A DNA stretch of 62,115 nt from Burkholderiaceae bacterium (GTDB lineage: Bacteria > Pseudomonadota > Gammaproteobacteria > Burkholderiales > Burkholderiaceae_C), in the NCBI GenBank assembly GCA_023954035.1, contig JAMLIT010000020.1:1-62115 (forward strand), given 5' to 3'. Position 1 is the stretch's first letter. Each line of letters opens with the position of its first letter. Of this stretch, positions 1 through 10,322 are shown in pieces. The translations under genes were made by a program, and so were the position numbers. Under the pieces are notes generated by a model. It was not told the origin of the DNA. It saw only the letters and a program-made list of their open reading frames with translations, and made no database searches.

Positions 1-77
1 GATTGCAGGATGGTCTTGTCGCCAATGGCAACGCGCAGGGCGTCCAGTTGCAGCAGGGGGGTGGTCGCAGTGGTCAT
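1..77 (-). CDS. sufC: Fe-S cluster assembly ATPase SufC (5' end only)
   Basis: Partial gene cut off by the window edge. The reverse strand from the ATG at 77 reads MTTATTPLLQLDALRVAIGD and continues into DKTILQ, which matches the N-terminal beta-strand region of SufC ABC-type ATPases that energise the SufBCD scaffold. It lies 32 bases downstream of sufB on the same strand, the normal sufBC order. No Walker motifs are included in the visible part, so the call rests on the N-terminus and on context. Confidence 0.8.
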   Translation of the reverse strand, partial: MTTATTPLLQLDALRVAIGDKTILQ

Positions 78-109
78 GGGGTGTTTTCGATTTTTATGAA
101 TGTTGGGGC

Positions 110-1564
<1,455 letters not shown>

Positions 1565-1640
1565 GGCAGACCTCGGGCGTCGGGGAGCAGAGCAGAGCGG
1601 TTGGGGTGGTAACGGGCATCGTGGAAATGGCTGGTTTTAT

Positions 1641-1663
1641 TAGATGTACATGATATGCATCTT
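1641..1663 (-). promoter_or_regulatory. Candidate Rrf2-family (NsrR/IscR-like) operator upstream of sufB
   Basis: A 23-base imperfect palindrome: read on the gene strand it is AAGATGCATAT, a central C, then ATGTACATCTA. The first half matches 10 of 11 positions of the NsrR half-site AAGATGYATTT, the second 8 of 11. Rrf2 regulators commonly control suf operons and sense Fe-S status or nitric oxide. No Rrf2 gene is present in this window, so the cognate protein is unknown. The link is inferred from sequence and position. Confidence 0.45.
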
Positions 1664-1706
1664 TGGACTGGCTGGCAACTGCATGGGACGCACCGCCGCG
1701 TTGCAA

Positions 1707-2035
1707 TCAGGGGTTTGGTGCCGGGCGCGTTGCAGTGCGAAAGGGCGTGTGCGCCCGCAGTTCTTCCACATACGCCGCCATGCCGGCATCTTCGCGCGCC
1801 AGGAAGCGTTCCACCGCGTCGGCAAAGGCCGGGTGCGCCAGCCAATGGGCGCTGTGCGTGGCCACAGGCATCAGCGCGCGGGCCATTTTGTGCTCACCTT
1901 GTGCGCCGCCCTCGAAGGCGCCCAATCCATGGGCAATGCACCAGGCGAGCGGCTGGTAGTAGCAGGCGTCGAAGTGCAGGCTGTCGACGCGCTCGAGCGC
2001 GCCCCAGTAGCGGCCGAGGTTGTTGGCGACGCTAA
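1707..2035 (-). pseudogene. Duplicated 3' fragment of the GNAT-family gene at 3252-4478
   Basis: By eye, 1690-2000 is identical to 3235-3545 (311 bases, offset 1545), and similarity decays over the next 30 bases. The fragment keeps the last ~100 codons and stop of the GNAT gene but has no start or catalytic fold. It ends at a GCGCTT-core repeat (2043-2098), as the intact gene does at the equivalent place. The identity implies a recent duplication or gene conversion. Confidence 0.85.
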
Positions 2036-2042
2036 TTGAAGA

Positions 2043-2098
2043 GAGTTTTGCCTCTAGCGCTTGATCGGTAAGCGATAAAAGCTATAAAATTAGTAGCT
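2043..2098 (-). repeat. GCGCTT-core interspersed repeat, copy 1
   Basis: The + strand reads TTTTGCCTCTAGCGCTTG and then, after a variable centre, AAGCG and AGCTAT-like ends. It is a diverged member of the repeat found about 17 times in this window. It sits exactly where the duplicated GNAT fragment loses similarity to the intact gene. The stretch from here to 2333 holds nothing else I can identify. Confidence 0.75.
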
Positions 2099-2333
2099 AA
2101 AAATCGTTTGCCGTGCTAGTGGCAGTGCTAGAAAACTCAAGCCGACGGCCGGAAATGTTTGCGCCGTGCGTCCAGGACTGCCGCTTGCCCGCGCCCTTCG
2201 CGCCGCGCTGCTGCTGGCAAATTTCTTTGCGGCAGGAAATGCTTCAAGTCAGCAAACGGCGCACGCGCGGGACGGGCGCCGTCACCAGCGCCTGGATGGG
2301 TTCGAATCGGCGGCGCGAGAGCAGTGCAGCGAC

Positions 2334-3029
2334 TCAGCCGCGCCGACGCTGGTGCAGGGCGGTGGCGCCCAGCACCATGGCCAGCAGCAGCAGACTCCAT
2401 TCGGACAGTGTGGGCACGGCCGTCACAGAGGCTGGGCCGACGTCCAGGTTGTCCATGGCAAAGTGGAAGCCACTACCGGGGTATCCTGGGTGAGGTGTTC
2501 CATCTGCCGATGTCATGCGTACGCGGTCAATATTGGCCAGGTTCAGTGTGACCAGCGTTGGCGCGGTGGCTGAGAGCGTGTGGCTGGTGGTGGAAACCAG
2601 GCCGGCGTCCCGGTAGGCCTCAATGGTCACGACCAGATCGTCGTTCCAGGCGCCCGTCAGATACACGCTATTGAAGTTGAATTTGGCACCGGCAGGAGCG
2701 GTGATTACAAACTCCGCAGGATCTCCGTTGCGGTTGTAAGCCACATTGGTCCCGGACACGCGTCCCGCGTTGTAGCCGGAATTGCCGCTGGAAACCGCTG
2801 TGCCGTCTAAGCATCCGAAGGTGCTCCAATCCAGCCCGGCGTAGCCATTGGGAATGAGCATTCCAGTGCCGCAGGCGAGATCGTCAAAGTTAATCACAGC
2901 CGCCTGCGCGGCGACAGGTGCGGCGCCCAGGCACAGGGCAAAACCGAGCCCTGCGGCAATTCGGCGCGCGGCGCGTGTGAGGCGGTTGGGCAAACTGTCG
3001 GGTGTTGGGTGGCAGACGGCGATTGGCAT
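2334..3029 (-). CDS. IPTL-CTERM sorting-domain protein, secreted
   Basis: 231 residues. An N-terminal signal peptide (hydrophobic stretch about residues 24-42, AAQAA cleavage region) is followed by a beta-rich region opening with INFDDL, of the kind seen in PEP-CTERM-type secreted proteins. The C-terminus is VPTLSEWSLLLLAMVLGA plus a basic RRRG tail, the hallmark of IPTL-CTERM, a putative cell-surface sorting signal processed by an exosortase-like system. No exosortase gene is in the window. The gene lies between two copies of the GNAT 3' end, which suggests it arrived as a cassette. Ligand and function are unknown. Confidence 0.8.
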   Translation of the reverse strand: MPIAVCHPTPDSLPNRLTRAARRIAAGLGFALCLGAAPVAAQAAVINFDDLACGTGMLIPNGYAGLDWSTFGCLDGTAVSSGNSGYNAGRVSGTNVAYNRNGDPAEFVITAPAGAKFNFNSVYLTGAWNDDLVVTIEAYRDAGLVSTTSHTLSATAPTLVTLNLANIDRVRMTSADGTPHPGYPGSGFHFAMDNLDVGPASVTAVPTLSEWSLLLLAMVLGATALHQRRRG

Positions 3030-3251
3030 GGGTGAATTCCCTCGTTGGTTTAGGCGGCTGAAGCTATCACAAAACGTCTCTCGCTCGGACCGTGTTTGCC
3101 CTCGGCAGACGGCTTGGCGCAGCTACCAATGGCTCGCATGTTGTTTTCGATCAACGATTGTGGGCGGATCCCTGTCTGTTCTTGGCAGGGTCGGCAAGGC
3201 GCGCAGTTTTTGATGCGTTGGCAACGGCTGGCGTGCACCGCCGCGTTGCAA

Positions 3252-4478
3252 TCAGGGGTTTGGTGCCGGGCGCGTTGCAGTGCGAAAGGGCGTGTGCGCC
3301 CGCAGTTCTTCCACATACGCCGCCATGCCGGCATCTTCGCGCGCCAGGAAGCGTTCCACCGCGTCGGCAAAGGCCGGGTGCGCCAGCCAATGGGCGCTGT
3401 GCGTGGCCACAGGCATCAGCGCGCGGGCCATTTTGTGCTCACCTTGTGCGCCGCCCTCGAAGGCGCCCAATCCATGGGCAATGCACCAGGCGAGCGGCTG
3501 GTAGTAGCAGGCGTCGAAGTGCAGGCTGTCGACGCGCTCGAGCGCTCCCCAGTAGCGTCCGTAGGCTGTTGGCGACGGGAAATTCAATACATTTTGGCCT
3601 CCAGCGCTTGATGGGTCTGCGTTGATCGCTATCAAACTGCTAGCTATTGCCTGTCCCCCCCGCTCGGCAATGAACAGCAGCCAGGCGTCGGGCATGTCGT
3701 GCCCCATGCGCTCAAAGAAGGTACGGCTGAGGTAGGGCGGGTTGCCGTGCTCCAGATAGGTGCGTTCGTAGCAGCGGTAGAAGAACTCCCAGTCGGCAAC
3801 TGCAATGTCTGTGCCGCGCACCCAGCGAAAGCGCACGCCTGCATCCCGCACGCGGCGCTGTTCCTGGCGGATTTTCTTGCGCTTGTCCTGGGTAAGGGCG
3901 CCGAGAAAATGCTCGAAATCACGGAATTTTCCACCGTCTGGCGCAAGGTTGTTCCAGTGAAATTGCACCGTGGTGCGCTGCATCAGCCCGGCCTGCTTGC
4001 ACGCTGCAAGGTCCTCCTCGCTGCCAAATAGCAGGTGCAGGGACGACAAGGCGTGCTCCTCACACCAGGCTACCACGGCCCGCAGAAGTGCCGTGCGCGC
4101 GGCCGCATCGCGCGCGAGCAATCGGGTTCCAGGCACCGGCGTGAACGGCACAGCAATCAGCGCCTTCGGGTAGTAGTGCAGGCCATGCTCCTGGTAGGCG
4201 CGTGCCCAGGCCCAATCAAAGACGTATTCCCCGTAAGAATGCTCTTTGAGATACAGAGGGCAGGCGGCGATCAGAATGCCGTCCCGCTCCAGCGTCAGGA
4301 AGCGGGGGTGCCAGCCCGTGGCAGGCACGGCGCTGCCGCTGGTGTGCAGGGCAGCGAAGTATTCGTGGCGCATGAAGGGTGTGGCGTGCGCCTGCTGCTC
4401 CAGCAGTGCGTTCCACCGGGTGGCGTCCAGCGCCAGCGGGCTGGCGTGTACGCGGGTAATAATGGGCTTTTCAGCCAT
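3252..4478 (-). CDS. GNAT / FemAB-like acyltransferase family protein (PF04339-type)
   Basis: 408 residues, resembling the peptidoglycan biosynthesis/recognition FemAB-like family with a GNAT fold. Recognisable family blocks are FMRHEYFAAL (near residue 35), KEHSYGEYVFDWAWARAY (near 80), DKRKKIRQEQRRV, and TAYGRYWGALERVDSLHFDACYYQ. Substrate is not established for this family. Residues about 277-296 (SSLIAINADPSSAGGQNV) are encoded by an in-frame copy of the interspersed repeat and replace what is normally a short loop before YGRYWGA. The last third of the gene is duplicated at 1707-2035. It is divergent from nadE, with 89 bases between the starts. Confidence 0.85.
   Translation of the reverse strand: MAEKPIITRVHASPLALDATRWNALLEQQAHATPFMRHEYFAALHTSGSAVPATGWHPRFLTLERDGILIAACPLYLKEHSYGEYVFDWAWARAYQEHGLHYYPKALIAVPFTPVPGTRLLARDAAARTALLRAVVAWCEEHALSSLHLLFGSEEDLAACKQAGLMQRTTVQFHWNNLAPDGGKFRDFEHFLGALTQDKRKKIRQEQRRVRDAGVRFRWVRGTDIAVADWEFFYRCYERTYLEHGNPPYLSRTFFERMGHDMPDAWLLFIAERGGQAIASSLIAINADPSSAGGQNVLNFPSPTAYGRYWGALERVDSLHFDACYYQPLAWCIAHGLGAFEGGAQGEHKMARALMPVATHSAHWLAHPAFADAVERFLAREDAGMAAYVEELRAHTPFRTATRPAPNP
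3591..3649 (+). repeat. GCGCTT-core repeat, copy 2, inside the GNAT gene
   Basis: The + strand reads ATTTTGGCCTCCAGCGCTTG, a variable centre, then GCTATCAAACTGCTAGCTAT. It lies wholly within the GNAT coding region on the other strand and keeps the frame open. Confidence 0.8.
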
Positions 4479-4567
4479 GCACGGCCCTGGTCAAGCGCGA
4501 TCCAACTGCGCGCGCGCGCCCGTCCGGCGTGCACCGCCCCTGTTTCTTGTCCGCCCTTCTGGACCCC

Positions 4568-6591
<2,024 letters not shown>

Positions 6592-6604
6592 CCAACCCAG
6601 GGGG

Positions 6605-7201
6605 TCAAATCCTGGCCCGCAGCGCCCCATCTTGCGGGGCGTTGCGCAGCCCCGATTGCACCAACTGCTCCAGCAGGCTCGCCGGCTCCGTGCCCACGCG
6701 CACCAGGTCCATTTGCCACGAGCCCATGAAACCCGCCTGAACACTGCCTGCCAGAAACGCCAGCAGGGGTTGGTAATAATCGGCCACGTCGAGCAGGCCA
6801 ATCGGCTTGTCATGGTAGCCGAGCTGGCTCCAGGTCCAGACTTCAAACAGTTCTTCAAACGTGCCGATGCCGCCCGGCAGCGCCAGGAAGGCGTCGCTGC
6901 GCTCGGCCATCAATGCCTTGCGCTCGTGCATGGTCTGCACGATGTGCAACTCGTCGCAGGCGCGGTTGGCATGTTCCTTGTCCACCAGCGACTGGGGAAT
7001 CACGCCCACCACGCGCCCGCCGGCCTGCGCCGTCGCCTGCGCCACGGTGCCCATCAAGCCGCTGCGGCCACCGCCATAGACGAGTTGACCCCCCTGCGCG
7101 CCAATCCAGCTGCCCACCGCCTGCGCGGCCTCGGCAAACAGCGGGTTCTCGCCGGGCCGCGAGCCGCAGTACACACACACCGAAAAACGTGGCTCAGCCA
7201 T
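6605..7201 (-). CDS. LOG-family protein (putative cytokinin riboside 5'-monophosphate phosphoribohydrolase)
   Basis: 198 residues with the Rossmann-type lysine-decarboxylase-like (LOG) fold and the signature PGGIGTFEELFE near residue 113. The N-terminus SVCVYCGSRPG and GGGRSGLMG are also typical. LOG enzymes hydrolyse nucleoside 5'-monophosphates such as cytokinin nucleotides or AMP; they are not lysine decarboxylases. The ATG at 7201 overlaps the stop of dgkA by 8 bases, which indicates translational coupling. It is the last gene of the leftward run starting at the sigma factor. Confidence 0.9.
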   Translation of the reverse strand: MAEPRFSVCVYCGSRPGENPLFAEAAQAVGSWIGAQGGQLVYGGGRSGLMGTVAQATAQAGGRVVGVIPQSLVDKEHANRACDELHIVQTMHERKALMAERSDAFLALPGGIGTFEELFEVWTWSQLGYHDKPIGLLDVADYYQPLLAFLAGSVQAGFMGSWQMDLVRVGTEPASLLEQLVQSGLRNAPQDGALRARI

Positions 7202-7604
7202 GAACAATCCTTTGGTAAATGGCGGCGCCCCAGATGCCCATGCACAGCAGCAGGCTGAGCAGGACGGCGGCGCTGCCAATGTCTTTCGCGCGGCCCGAGA
7301 GCGCATGCCATTCAGGGCCAATACGGTCGATGGCCGCCTCAATACCTGTGTTGAGCAATTCAACAATCATCAGCAGTACGACCGAACCGGCCAGCAGTGC
7401 GACCTCAACCCAGCTGCGCCCCAGCCAGAACGCGGCGGGCACCAGCACCAGCGCGGCAAGGACTTCCTGGCGAAATGCGGTTTCACCCCAGGCGGCGCGC
7501 AGCCCAAGCAGGGAATAGCGGGTGGCGTGCAGCATGCGGCTGGCGCCGCGCCGCTCTTTTTGTGGATTGGCGTATCGGCCTTTGGAGCCGGGAGTCTCAG
7601 TCAT
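7194..7604 (-). CDS. dgkA: Diacylglycerol kinase
   Basis: 136 residues, a small integral membrane kinase. It has three predicted helices after an amphipathic N-terminus, and the conserved catalytic segment VELLNTGIEAAIDRIG (about residues 81-96). It phosphorylates diacylglycerol, recycling the by-product of membrane-derived glucan or LPS modification to phosphatidic acid. It follows the RDD gene after 39 bases and overlaps the LOG gene by 8. Confidence 0.94.
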   Translation of the reverse strand: MTETPGSKGRYANPQKERRGASRMLHATRYSLLGLRAAWGETAFRQEVLAALVLVPAAFWLGRSWVEVALLAGSVVLLMIVELLNTGIEAAIDRIGPEWHALSGRAKDIGSAAVLLSLLLCMGIWGAAIYQRIVHG

Positions 7605-7643
7605 GGGCGCATTGTCGCGCGGGCGCAGGCCCTCACCGCGTGC

Positions 7644-8180
7644 TCATTGCGCGCGCGGCTGGCTGCTCACGAGGCGCGTTCCGGCCAGGGCGTCGTGCCA
7701 GAACTGGCGCTGGGGGTGCAGGCGGCTGGCGAGCGCCCAGAAAACAACCCAGCCCACCAGAATCACTACGACTTCGCTGGCAGGAAGCCCGAACGGCGCG
7801 AGCACTGCCAGAGGCGGCAAAAACCACAGCCAGGCGAGCAGGTAGCGGCCCAGTGCGCGAAGCTGCGTCAGCGGTTGTCCGGCGCGGTCTACCACGCGGA
7901 TATGCCAGGTTTTCATGGCCAGGGTCTGGCCCTTGGCCCAGAACCAGACGAAATAGATGCCGAACACCACAAAGAGAAAGGCCTGCAGCGGGTGCCGGTT
8001 GTCCAGTGCATTGCGGGTCTGGCTCAAGGTGCCAAACAGGTAGCCGGCAATGAAGACGACGCCGAACATCAAAATGCCTTCGTAGAGCCAGCACGCCATG
8101 CGGCGCGAGAGCGCCGGGGCCACGAGCGGGCTGCCTGGCGCAGCCAGGGAAACGGAAGAGGGCGTGGGAGCAGCAGGCAA
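7644..8180 (-). CDS. RDD-family membrane protein
   Basis: 178 residues from a TTG at 8180; an ATG at 8099 (MACWLYEGILMFG) would give 151. The TTG lies 5 bases after the stop of the upstream gene and extends a plausible tail, so I prefer it, but no strong Shine-Dalgarno supports either start. There are three hydrophobic segments, and the RDD-like region has the R..D..T pattern in RRMACWLYEG, TLAMKTWHIRVVDRAG and FWHDALAGTRLV. The family is linked to ion transport in some species; the role here is unknown. Confidence 0.8.
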   Translation of the reverse strand: MPAAPTPSSVSLAAPGSPLVAPALSRRMACWLYEGILMFGVVFIAGYLFGTLSQTRNALDNRHPLQAFLFVVFGIYFVWFWAKGQTLAMKTWHIRVVDRAGQPLTQLRALGRYLLAWLWFLPPLAVLAPFGLPASEVVVILVGWVVFWALASRLHPQRQFWHDALAGTRLVSSQPRAQ

Positions 8181-8185
8181 GGCGT

Positions 8186-9010
8186 TCAGTTGATGTAGGG
8201 GTCGGGAAGCGGGTCCGACGGGCGCGGAGTTTCGTCCACATCGACGGGAATCGGCAGGACCGCGGCATCGGTTTGCGGGCTGGACGCGGGCGCCGAGGGC
8301 GGGAGAACGCTGGGCTCGAGCGATGGCGCGGCGCGCACGGCGGATGCGGCAGGGAAGACGATCTTCGGCGGGTTGGCCGATTGCGCACGGGCGTCGGTGG
8401 CGGTGGGCACGCGCGCCAGTCGTTTGGAGGGCACTGGCTTGAGCGCCGTGGCCGCGCCGCGGGGCTTGGCGGCGTGCGCGGCCAGGCGCTGTTTGTCGGC
8501 GTCGCTCAGGGCCTGGTAGGCTTCCCACTGGGACTGGATGTCCTGCGGAGCCAGGGAACGCGTCACGGCAAAGTTCAGCCGCGCCTGGCTGCGTTGCTGG
8601 GCGCTCAGGCTCGCCCAGGCCGTCATGCGCTCGTGCAGCCGCGCCTGCTCGGCTTCGGACAAGGAGCCAAAATTTTCTGCCAGCACCAGCCAATGGCGCT
8701 TTTGCGCCTCGCTCAGGTAGGCCCAGCGCTCGGCCAGGGGATAGAGCGCGAGCTTTTGCGGAGTTGTCATCAGCTCCCAGCCCGGACCTGCAGAGTGAGG
8801 CGGCTTTCGGGGGCCTGCGTTGAGCGTCTCCGCGCCCCGCTCACTGACAGACGCCAGGGCTTGCGACGGGATGGCTGTTCCGGGAGCCATCGGAACGGCA
8901 TGCAGGATCGCCAAGCCGCCCGCGCCGAAGGCCACCAACAAAACCAACGCCAGCCCAAGGGCTGGCGTGGCGCGGGAGGAACGAAGAGCGGGCGCGGTGG
9001 TTGGATGCAT
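8186..9010 (-). CDS. DUF3106 protein, membrane-anchored, periplasmic
   Basis: 274 residues. An N-terminal membrane segment (LGLALVLLVAFGAGGLAIL, about residues 18-36) is followed by a helical DUF3106 region with repeated W..L...R..L..A motifs (LAERWAYLSEAQKRHWL, WEAYQALSDADKQRL, about 75-180), then a long Pro/Ala-rich tail. The function of DUF3106 is not known. It lies between the DUF3619 and RDD genes in the run headed by an ECF sigma factor, an arrangement I recognise from Burkholderiales. Confidence 0.78.
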   Translation of the reverse strand: MHPTTAPALRSSRATPALGLALVLLVAFGAGGLAILHAVPMAPGTAIPSQALASVSERGAETLNAGPRKPPHSAGPGWELMTTPQKLALYPLAERWAYLSEAQKRHWLVLAENFGSLSEAEQARLHERMTAWASLSAQQRSQARLNFAVTRSLAPQDIQSQWEAYQALSDADKQRLAAHAAKPRGAATALKPVPSKRLARVPTATDARAQSANPPKIVFPAASAVRAAPSLEPSVLPPSAPASSPQTDAAVLPIPVDVDETPRPSDPLPDPYIN

Positions 9011-9034
9011 GCAAAAGGCGAGAGAGCGGCGTAC

Positions 9035-9484
9035 TCAGCGATTCTCGTCGGCTCGCGCCTTCAGAAATTGAACGAAACCGGGATCGGCATAGGCCGCGGG
9101 AGGCAGGTCGCTGGCCAGGAGGGCGGCGTCGACCTCGGCGATTTCCATGACGCCAGTCTCATCCTGGGCTGCACCGATGACCATGATGCCCGCCACCAGG
9201 GCCAGCATGGGAACCGCTGCCAGCAGCGAATGCCACCAGCTGTCCGAGCCACCGGCGGGGCCGCGGTTCCATGCCAGGCTCGATCCCAGCCGGGTCCACA
9301 CCGGGACGCTCTGGCGCACTGGCACGGCTTTCTTGCGATGGACCAGCGCCTGCACGCGGGCCGCCCGAAGGCGCTCGACGACGTCATAGTCCAGCGCATC
9401 GGCCGACTCGTCCAGCCGTGCTGCGATGCGCCGGGCATAGGCTTGCACGGCCCGGTCTGCACTGCTTTGGGAAGGTTGGTTCAT
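9035..9484 (-). CDS. DUF3619 protein, possible anti-sigma factor
   Basis: 149 residues. A soluble N-terminal helical part (AYARRIAARLDESADALDYD) is followed by one membrane span (SLLAAVPMLALVAGIMVIGA, about residues 85-104) and a short periplasmic tail. Size, topology and the 4-base ATGA overlap with the sigma factor gene fit a membrane-bound anti-sigma factor, but no zinc-binding HxxxCxxC motif is present, so the anti-sigma role is inferred from context only. Confidence 0.72.
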   Translation of the reverse strand: MNQPSQSSADRAVQAYARRIAARLDESADALDYDVVERLRAARVQALVHRKKAVPVRQSVPVWTRLGSSLAWNRGPAGGSDSWWHSLLAAVPMLALVAGIMVIGAAQDETGVMEIAEVDAALLASDLPPAAYADPGFVQFLKARADENR

Positions 9485-10050
9485 GGTTCGATTCCTTTGG
9501 CCTTGAGTGCCTTGCCGAGAGTTTGCACCGCCCGAAAGCAGTGGGTCTTGACGCTGCCCTCCGAGCAGCCCATGGCGGCTGCCGTTTCAGCCACATCCAG
9601 CTCCTCCCAGTAACGCAGCAAGAACGCTTCGCGTTGACGCGGCGGCAGGCGGGCGATCTCATCCTCGATCTGGTGAAAGGTTTGCGCGCGCCGCGCCGAG
9701 TCTTCCGTGCTCTGCGAGGGCTCGCCGTTGCTTGTTAACGACAAAACCTCCAATGCGTCAAATTCTGCCCCATCGTCGCCAGCTGCGACAAATTCCCCCA
9801 TGGAAGAAAACAGTGCGCGATGGGTTTTTTGGCGACGAAACCAGTCCAGGGTGCAGTTGCTGAGAATGCGCTGGTACAGCATGGGCAGCTCGTTGGGCGG
9901 CTTGTCTCCATAGTGCTGGGCGAGCTTCATCATGCTGTCCTGCACGATGTCGAGCGCGGATTCCTCATTGCGTACGTGGTAGTACGAGCGTTTAAAGGCC
10001 CGTTTTTCGACGCTTTTGAGGAAATCAGACAGTTCTTTTTCGGTGGCCAA
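9481..10050 (-). CDS. RNA polymerase ECF-type sigma factor
   Basis: 189 residues from the TTG at 10050 (ATEKELSDFLKSVEKRAFKRS); an ATG at 10119 would add 23 residues that look non-conserved. Region 2 is HVRNEESALDIVQDSMMKLAQHY and the core-binding/-10 region; region 4 has LPPRQREAFLLRYWEELDVAETAAAMGCSEGSVKTH, a clear helix-turn-helix. It heads a leftward operon with DUF3619, DUF3106, RDD, dgkA and LOG genes. The target promoter is unknown. Confidence 0.9.
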   Translation of the reverse strand: MATEKELSDFLKSVEKRAFKRSYYHVRNEESALDIVQDSMMKLAQHYGDKPPNELPMLYQRILSNCTLDWFRRQKTHRALFSSMGEFVAAGDDGAEFDALEVLSLTSNGEPSQSTEDSARRAQTFHQIEDEIARLPPRQREAFLLRYWEELDVAETAAAMGCSEGSVKTHCFRAVQTLGKALKAKGIEP

Positions 10051-10142
10051 GAGGGTTCGACGCCTTGGATGCAACGGCTGCGCACCCAGGGCCCAGGCGC
10101 CGCCGGGCGAATTATGCATTGCCGAGATTTTTTCCACGCCGC

Positions 10143-10173
10143 TTGCACACGGGTTTTGTTGCAGTGCGATAAT
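10143..10173 (+). promoter_or_regulatory. Candidate promoter for the ilvB operon
   Basis: TTGCAC at 10143-10148 and GATAAT at 10168-10173 with TGC just before it (extended -10), spacing 19. It leaves a ~140-base leader before ilvB. I see no branched-chain-rich leader peptide or clear attenuator in that leader. Confidence 0.4.
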
Positions 10174-10322
10174 CTCAGCCTGCACCATCAAGCAAACGGG
10201 TCACGGTCCGGCGCGGCATCCATCCCGCCCATGTCCCTGGCCTCAAGTTTCAAGCGGGCTTCACGAGGGCCTTGCGAGAAGCACCCAAGGTTTTTCGTTA
10301 GAGAAAATCACAAAGGTTCATC

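Noticed and set aside
2137-2400. An 87-codon minus-strand ORF overlapping the end of the IPTL-CTERM gene
   Set aside because: Arg/Ala/Pro-rich without similarity and partly covering a well-supported gene.
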